Source: Perognathus longimembris pacificus
Taxonomy: Eukaryota; Chordata; Mammalia; Rodentia; Heteromyidae
NCBI RefSeq assembly: GCF_023159225.1
Contig: NC_063168.1
Location: 40,599,562-40,663,561 of the forward strand
Direction: 5' to 3'
DNA: 64,000 bases
In this document: positions 49,101 through 58,100 of the stretch, piece after piece
Layout of the letters: each line of letters begins with the position of its first letter
Numbering within the stretch: position 1 is the stretch's first letter
Notes under the pieces: model-generated
Databases searched by the model: none
The model's input: only the letters and a program-made list of their open reading frames with translations
What the model was told of the DNA's origin: nothing
Program-made: the position numbers and the translations under genes

Positions 49101-52100
49101 AAACAGATTCTTAATGTTAAAAAAAGTTAGGTATTAAAATTTGGTATTTACATCTTAGATGAAATTATGCTTGAAATTTAAATTAGTAACAAAACTGAAG
49201 AATTTGCCCTCACTTGTGTTGAGAATTCTATTTGCCATTTATAATTTCTTCTGTAGCCTACAGTAAAGGTTAATCTTTCTGTACACCTGAGTTTTCCTTT
49301 ACTACTCTCTTAGGCTCATATAAGAGAAGTAGAATGTCATAGAGATACAGTAAGGTAAAAAGGAATTTCCTAGCTTGCTTACTCATTTTATTTCCAAATT
49401 AAAAAATTTAAAAACTGAAATATTCAGAGTTGAATTTAGGGCCTTGTGTTTCTTTAGACAAGCACTGTAGCATTTGAATTATACTCCCAGCCCTTTTGTT
49501 TTCGAGATAGGATATTGCTAACTTTGCCAGGGTGGGCCTCAAATTCCTGATTCATATGTGTCCACCTCCTGAGTAGCTGGAACTATAGGCATGCACCACT
49601 ATGCCATGCTTATTTTATAAAAAAGAGTGAATTGCCCTTTTTGTTTCTAGTTAACTGCTGGAATAAGTTTATATAATCTAAACATGTTATATTTCTTTAG
49701 AATTTTCTATCAACTAGCTTCTTTATAAATCTGCTTCAAATTTTAATGACCTTATAGTCTTTTCAAAGAATAAATATTTTAGCAAAATTGTATTTTTCTG
49801 ATGTAAATGTTATTTTCCATTTTGTATTATTTACCATCTTAAAAAATTCTTACTAATTAGACAAACAAAACTAATTGGAAACTGGGTGCTTGTAGCTCAT
49901 GCCTGTAATCCTTAACTCCTCAGTAGGCTGAGAACTAAGGATCACGGTTCGAAGCCATCCTGAGCAGGAAAGTCCATGAGACTCCTGTCACCAATAAACT
50001 ACTAAAAAAGAAAAAAAAGAAAAGTGGAGCCGTAGCTCAAATAGTAGAGTGCTAGCCTTAAGCAGAAAAGCTCAGAGTCTGTGCTCAGGCTCTGAGTTCA
50101 AGCCTCAGGACAGGAATACACCCTCACCCCAAACATCTTTTTCTCCCAAACCCCACTAAATGGTATTTGAAGAAGGAAAATACTTCATTGGCTTGATACC
50201 AGTTTATAGTTAGAATAATAAATATTTAAGTAATTTACTACACTTTGAAATATCAAATATAAAAAATTGAATATCGGAGCATAAGTGGTGAGTGATATTA
50301 AGCTAAATAGGCAAAATTAGCAAAAAAAATAAAGAACCATGAATGTGCAGTAGAAATGTTGTTTGAACTCATGCATATAGCAGGAAAACATTAAATGCTC
50401 CTGCATTTGTGTATTTATAGAATCTTGGACTTGTTAATACCACTCACTAACCGGATCTGTGATACTGGGCCAGACAAAGTGAGCCCTGTTTACTCAGCAG
50501 TGTTTGGAGGACATGAACGGTGCTTAGAAATACTACTTCAGAATGGCTACAGCCCAGATGCCCAGATGTGCCTGGTCTTTGGATTTGGTTCTCCCATGTG
50601 CATGGCTTTCCAGAAGGAGTATGTATATTTGCTATGTTTGAATTCTTTTTTGTTGTATGGCAATGTTTTACTAGGTATCTTTTTTCATGGTAACTTAATA
50701 TCTCTGTTAGTGCTACATTACTAACTCAAACACCCACTATGAGGAATCCTTTTCAATCATTCAGCAACAAGGAAGTGATAATGTCAGGTAATCTGTCCTC
50801 TGTTATACCCAAGTCCTGAGAAGACCACCAAGAAGACCACCGAGAGCCAGACGGTCCGAAATGCAAAAGCAAGGCTTTATTCAGGCGAGCTGCAGATCGG
50901 GCCTTGTCCTACCCACCGACACAGCGGAGGTTAGGAGGAAGGCCCCGAGCTGAGATTTCACAGGGCTTATAAAGGCAAAAAAGCAAAGTTACAGCAATCA
51001 GGTGTTCAAGCAAGATTAGGATAGGGGTACAAATCTGATTGGCTCAGGGCTCAAGGCATTCTGGGGCGGTTAGAGTTAAGCATTCCCAGGCGGTTAGAGT
51101 TAAGCAGGGAGTTTCCTGACTGGCTGGGCCCTAATAAGCTTGTTCTGCTAGCCGGGATAATTGGTGGCCTGGGTTACTCATAGTTTAAACAGACAACAAA
51201 ATGGGGGCTGCCTGAAAATGGGGTTTACTTTAACTTTTCATCCTCCTTTGAGCCTGGATTTTTAGTGTAGCAATTTTAAGTAATTCTTTAAGTGTGTTTG
51301 AAATATGAATACTGGGTCTAACTGGCACCCTCTTGGCATCTTGGTGGATGATAGGGATTTTCTGAAAACTCTTACAGGTGAAATCCCACCCCTACCCCCT
51401 GAAGGTGGTTGTGCCTGAATTCCTAGAAGCAGGGGTGAGGAGTTGGACAACAGGTTCCCAGACCTGCCAGATGTTTACCATAAACTCCTGAGACTCTGAA
51501 TTCTCTGTGATCCTGCCCCCTCACTATGACCCTATTTAGGCCTGCCATCTCAGCTGTCATTGTACCCTTGAGTTTTGTGTCTCTTGACTCTCCTCAGGTC
51601 ACCATGGTGCCCCTCTTCAACTCTCCATTAGAGTTGATTTAGTTTGTTGAGATAGTTTTTCTACTTTTTCTTTAATACCCTCAGTAGTTTCCTAATAGTA
51701 TTAAGATCATTCAAGGCTGCAAGTTTTTTTTGGGGGGGTGGGGAGGACGACATATGTCCACTTGCAGTTGGTTGCTTTCTAATAAAGACTCCCAATTCAC
51801 ACGCCACTGTGCTCAGCTATGAAGTGAGAAAGGATCTTGTGGACTTCAGTAAGTTTATTTTAAAGAAAGCAATATTGAATAATACCTGTGATACAATGGA
51901 ATAAGTTATATACATAGATGCTATTTTTATTGATGCAGGAGACATTGTAGACATACATTGACATTTTGGAATTCATCATTATGGCTATCTAGCTGCAATG
52001 CAAAACTTACTGAGGTTTTCTTTTTTTACTTCTTTGTGTTGTCTAATGTTTGCTATTTAACTGGTTCAGTTTATTTGTTTCAGTTTCTGAATCATGTTTT

Positions 52101-55100
52101 AGTTTGAAGATTTGGACTTTCGATGATTAATTATATAAACTCCTTGAGTTTTGCTTTTTAAGCCAGAGGCGCCCTAATTAGTTTAGTTTCAGTAAGGTTA
52201 CCGTAATGACTGATTATTTCAGTTCTCTTTATGCCATATGAACAATCTTTATTAGGTCAGAACATAATGGTCTGGGAGAACTCTTTATGTGTTCACATGT
52301 ATGCACATGTGCACTTATGTGTATGTGTGTCCTAATATGATCTTTTTTGGCTTTCTTTTTTTTTCCCAGAAGTGAAGTTTTTGTTCCTTCTGGTAGCAGC
52401 AGCTACGTTCTTCTCTCATGCTCTTGTAGGAATAGTTTGAGTTAGACCGTATAACACGGTGCCCCTGTTGACCCAGCAACACTATAAAATTAATGGTAGC
52501 ATGTCAGAGTTGTGTAGTATGCTTCATGTCATTTACAGGATCAGAGATAAGTAAAGTTTGGTGGAAATAGTGTTAGGTAAGATTCTGGATTTTGCTAAAC
52601 TACCTAAATTGTGGGGGGCTGGTCCCCTTTCCTGTTGATTTCTACAATCTTTTTGTTTTGTTTTGTTTGGAAGTACTAGGGTTTGAACTCATAACCTCAC
52701 ACTTGGTAGGAAGGTGCTCTTGAGCTACACCTCCAGCAAAACTTATGTCTTACACTATGTTTATATTAGCTAATGTCTGGCCATTCTTAATATACTAGCA
52801 TGCTAGTCACTGAATATATGAAGTAGAAACTATTTTGGGATGCTGTAAAAGCTTTATTGATCAAACAAGAAAATGTTTAATGTTTTTCAATGGAATTTGT
52901 TTTTTGTAGGTGAAGACAATACAGCCTTTTATAACTGATTATAGAAGGAAATTATAGCTTATTTACCCGTTTTTGTCTACTTTTCTAAAATAATCATTGT
53001 TATTTTCGTTTTATCGAAACCACTGTGTTTATTCTAAATATCGTAAGTGGGAACATTGGAAAAAACAAAATGTCTTCATTTTAATTTTTAGCCAATGCCT
53101 GAAAGCCATTCAATGAAACTTTCTTATGGCCTTTTTGGTAATTGATCTAAATTGGCTAGGTATCTTATTTGCAATTAAAACATAGTTGCCCATTTCTGTT
53201 TGTATACAGTATATCTGTCATCACATTGGATTTTTTCGTTTGATGGCTCAATGTTTGATTCTTTTTTTTAATAAATTAATTTATGTCAAAGTATTGTACA
53301 GAGAGGTTACAGTTTCATATGTAAGGCAGTGAGTACATTTCTTATCAGTCACATTGAATTTTTTTACTTTTTACTTTGCTTTTCTTATCTGGACACTATT
53401 TTCCATGAGGCCTCTGATCTCTACTTTCTCAATAGCTAGGATTACAGGTTTTACCCTCCACATTCAGCTGTCCCAATTAATTGAGTCAGGAGTGTGTGGC
53501 CCGTGCTTGTCATCCTACCTATTCAGGAAGCTGAGAGCCAGAGGATCACAGCTCAAAGCCAGCCCTGGTAGAGAAATCTGAGATTTTGTCTCCACTTAGC
53601 TAGCAAAATACCAGAAGCATAGCCCAAGTAATAGAGTATTAGCTGTGAGCAAGCAATAGCTTTAGTCACCCTTCTTCTTTTGTTGTCCTTATTAATGTTT
53701 GAACTCAGTGCCTTAAAATGTATAGATGGATGCTTTATATTTTGGCCTTACATTTTTCATAGCTTGAGCCATATGTGTAGGCAGTATGTTGTAGGCTTAG
53801 TAAAAACACCTGTTTATTTTTAATTTTTTTTTTTTTGTATTTTTTTTTTTGGCCAGTCCTGGGCCTTGAACTCAGGGCCTGAGCACTGTCCCTGGCTTCT
53901 TCCCGCTCAAGGCTAGCACTCTGCCACTTGAGCCACAGCGCCGCTTCTGGCCGTTTTCTGTATATGTGGTGCTGGGGAATCGAACCTAGGGCCTCGTGTA
54001 TCCGAGGCAGGCACTCTTGCCACTAGGCTATATCCCCAGCCTTATTTTTAATTTTTTTTATAAACGGTTGTGGCTAGGGTATCTACCAAAAGCATTTACT
54101 GTAACAACATGCTTTTAGGAATAATCAATGGTGCTTAATTAGTTGAATTCCATAGCACAAGTGTATCTTCTGGCAAGAGTCTTTAGGCTGAGCATCTATG
54201 CTAGGATTTTGTTGGTTTCAAATGCTTAAGGGAAGAGAGTTCAGTCAGTCTCTGAATTGCACATGTAAGCACACATGTCTGGAATTGTACATAAAATTTG
54301 TAATGAAGCACTATCTTGAGCTTTTCACACAGTTGCTCTTCAGTGCTTATTGGAACATGTTCAACAGTCCATGTGTAGTTTGTCTCTTCTATAAGTGAAT
54401 CAGCAAGTAATAACTGTAGTCACAATAATGAGAGCTTAGTTAAATGAGGTCAAAGTGGTTGAGACAAATTGGTGATAATTGTTTTGAACTGTTGGTCAGA
54501 GGATATCCTTTAGGGCTTCCTGTAGTACAAAACTGCTGGCAACAGATTCTCAGGGTGTTTCAAAGCAGCCAGAGGAAAACTGCATACTGACAGAGTTGTT
54601 GTCAAGAACAAGAAGGAGATGAGCAACAACATACATTTTCACAAGAAGTTTAGAAATTACACACTTTCTGAATTATTATACAAATTATTAACAATGAGTA
54701 ATATACTGTTAGATCTATTAAAAGGAAACAGAGATGAGGCATAAATAAAATAGCTTTGTAGTCATAGACATGGGTTAGAAGACATGTACTTACATATCTA
54801 GTCAACTGCTTATAATCTTGACTTCAAGTTTTGAATATGAATCCTCAGAAGTAGTTTGTCTCACATGACTATGGTTCAGATCTCGTATACATATTTTACC
54901 TAAAATGTTATACTTCTTATTTATTTAGATTGTATGGGTAGTGAAATATCTAGTCTACTGTGGTTCTTTAGGATGGTGTTAGTGCCAGTTTTAAAGGGCG
55001 ACTAATATATTCTTAAATATTGCACAGCTGTCTGCAGTGAACACATGTTTAATGAACTTTGTTGAAGTTTAAACATGTTTATATCATAAACATTTAAAGA

Positions 55101-58100
55101 AAATGTGGCTACACAACCTTTACAATTGCAGATTTTGATTACTTAATGTTGTGTATATCTGTTTCTCTGTTTTGAGCATTTACGTCATGTATTTGTAAAG
55201 TTTGTCATTGATAATATTGTGTCTGATATACTTATACAAATAGGTTACAATTTCTTTTGAATTTTATCTCTTGAATAATTCCTAAGCGTTATATTACTAA
55301 AAGGAAGCCTGAGCACATACCTAAGTATATTTAAGTTATATAAATACATTGATCTAAATAAGTATAGTAATAACATTTTGTTTTAACTTAATGGTAGTTT
55401 ACTTAAAATTTATTTGATATTGTAATACTTATTTAGTACCAGTTTTGTGGCTAGAAAAGTAAAGTAATTTACTTACATAGATAAGTGACTGGTCCAAGAC
55501 TGTGCTCTTTAAGTTTGGAACAATGTCTGTTTTGATAATCCTGCCAAGTAGCTCTCTCAACTAAGGGTTAGACCTATCCTGAGTTAATTTCACTATGACT
55601 TACAAGTAGTAAGTAGTAACTTTTAAAAAAAGCAACCAAATTCACAAATATAAAATGGGCTGAGTGAGGTGGTTTACACCTATAATCTCTACTGTTCAGG
55701 AGATGAATGTAGGAGACTCATTGTTGAGGGCCAGCCCTAAGCTCAGTCCTTGAGTTTTTATCTCCAGTACTGCTTAAAAAAAAAAGATGTAAAATGAAAT
55801 GCCTTTATTCTACAGAATTACTTGATAATGAAGATTAATTTTAAAATGTAGAACTGTAAGTTAAATTATGCATGTAAATTATTTCTACCCTTAGGGGAGG
55901 AACACAAAGGTATAACTTCTCTGAACATTCAAAATACTGTTTATTGAAAGGAACTCTAGGAAATGGAAACATGTCTTTTGTTGTTGTTGTTGGTGGTGGT
56001 GGTGGTGGTGGTGATGGTATTTGTTTTTGCTTTGGGTTTTTTCCTTCTTGGGGGTGGGTAAAGGAGAAGGAGAAAAGGTGAACAAATGCAATCATTCTAT
56101 TCAGTACGCACTATGGAAAATGACCTATGTAACTTGTGGGCAGAGATGGGAGGGAGAAACTGAAGGAAATAAAGGAAGGGAAGCTTGTCCAAAAAAAAGA
56201 ACTGTACTCATTACCTGATTTAACATTACCTGATTTAACATTAATAGTAACAACAAAATCATTAAAAAGAAAAAAAAGTCATAATTTTTTTTTTCCTGGT
56301 TTGATCTTGAACCATAATCTTCCAGTCTCTGCCTTCCTCATGGCTAAAGGCATGAACCACAGTGCCTAGCTTTGTTGGATTTTTTTGTTGTTAAAAATAA
56401 AAGGCCTTTTCTGTATTATATATCTGAATATATGTGTATATATATTTATATATGTATACATATGTATATACATACATACATGTTTGTATATGAAATACAC
56501 ACATATGTGTTAGGTTTTTAAAGTAGGTAACCGGTAAAGGAGAACGCCACGCGGTATTCAGGCAGGAAAAAAAGTTTATTACCGAACTGCTGGCCTGTGG
56601 CCAAGATGATCCATGGCCGGAGAGAAGGGAGAGAGAGAGAGAGAGAGAGACCCCCACCCAGCCCTGCTTTATTTAGGGCAGGGGCATGGGGTGTGGCCAG
56701 GTGGATTAGGAGGTGACCTCAGGGAAAGGGGAGGTAACTGCCTCCAGGTCTGCAGGTTACCCAGGTAACTGGGTGGAGACTTAATGAGGTGGGGACATCT
56801 GCATGTAGCCCTCAGGGAGAGGACCTTACAATATGTATATACATGTTGCCATTAGAAATCTGAAGAGGGAAATTGGTTAAGTCTATTTAATAAAAGAAAT
56901 TATGTTTATTAGATATTTTCTATATATATACATATATGTGGGTGTGTATATATATGTACACACATATTGCTATTAGAAATCTTAAAGAAGGAAATTGGTT
57001 AAGCCTGTTACTAAAGAAATGATGTTTTAGAAATCCTGGAATGAATCATTAGGCTTTAGGGACTTATCACATTGTTTATTAGCTTGGTTTAGCAAGTGTT
57101 TTATAGGAGGGATACAGAATTGTACAAAAATTACAACTTGAGAAGATTTTTTTTGTTGGTGATGATTTAAAAAATATCTATTTAAACATGGTTTTATTTT
57201 TAAGTAATTGTTTCAATTAAGGTTTCAATTAGGCACATCAATTTTTATTATATTTTTGGCAGTCGTGGGATTTGAACTCAGGGCCTGGGCACTGTTCCTG
57301 AGCTTCTTTTGTTCAAGACTAATGCTCTACTATTTTAAGCTATGGCTCCATTTGTAGTTTTCTGGTGGTTAATTGGAGATAAGAGTCTCAAGAGTCTCAC
57401 AGACTTTGCTACCCAGTGAAAACAACCATCCCAGAAGACCACACAAAACAGTCACATACAGCAAAAGGAATTTATTGTCAACAGGGGCTGACAAGGCCAA
57501 TTCTCTCACAGGAGAGGGAGAAATGGTGTCTGTCCTTTGTTGAGGGGCAATTTAATACAGTCATGGGATTAGAGGCCTAACACTAAAGGTAGCATTTAGC
57601 CAGGGCAGGTTATTTATTTATTTATTTATTTATTTTTATTGCAACAGTTAGATTAGGCAGCATTCCACTGATGCAGCTGGGGGCTAGAGATAGTGCAGTT
57701 TAGCTGGGGGTGGGCAATTGTGGCCAAGCCTGGCTTGGTCACTTGATTTTGGGGAAAGGACAGAGGACCTAGGATAGAGGCTGTCAAACAACAGTTGGGG
57801 AGAACATGCTAAGATGTGCTAACACCCAGTAACCACTATCCTTAGGTCTCAGTTTTCTGAGTAGCTAGGATTTTAGGTGTGAACCAACAGTGCTCAATGA
57901 ATCAATTTTTTTTTAAAAACAACAACAACAACAACAACAACAACATATAACTTTATTGTTATTACAGGGAGTTTTACAGAGGAGTTATACTTTCATGAAT
58001 CAGGTAATGAATACAATTCTTCTTGGACAGTGCCACCCTCTCTTTGCTTTTCCCCAATTTCTTCCTCCTGTCTCTGCCCACAAGTTGCATACTTGATTTT

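Larger units (their letters stand above)
47371..50420 (+). other. ASB3 intron 6 (3.05 kb)
   Basis: The intron holds a tRNA-like dimer with a G-rich tail (47690-47875, -), a B1+ID dimer (47936-48177, -), a nested pair at 48607-49099, an old ID+B1 block at 49430-49610 (-) and a B1+ID dimer at 49881-50128 (+). Stretches 48180-48600, 49100-49430 and 49620-49880 are AT-rich without features. Confidence 0.65.

Noticed and set aside
55841..56095. Minus-strand frame with a poly-His run
   Set aside because: It is the (GGT)n microsatellite in an L1 3' UTR read in reverse.
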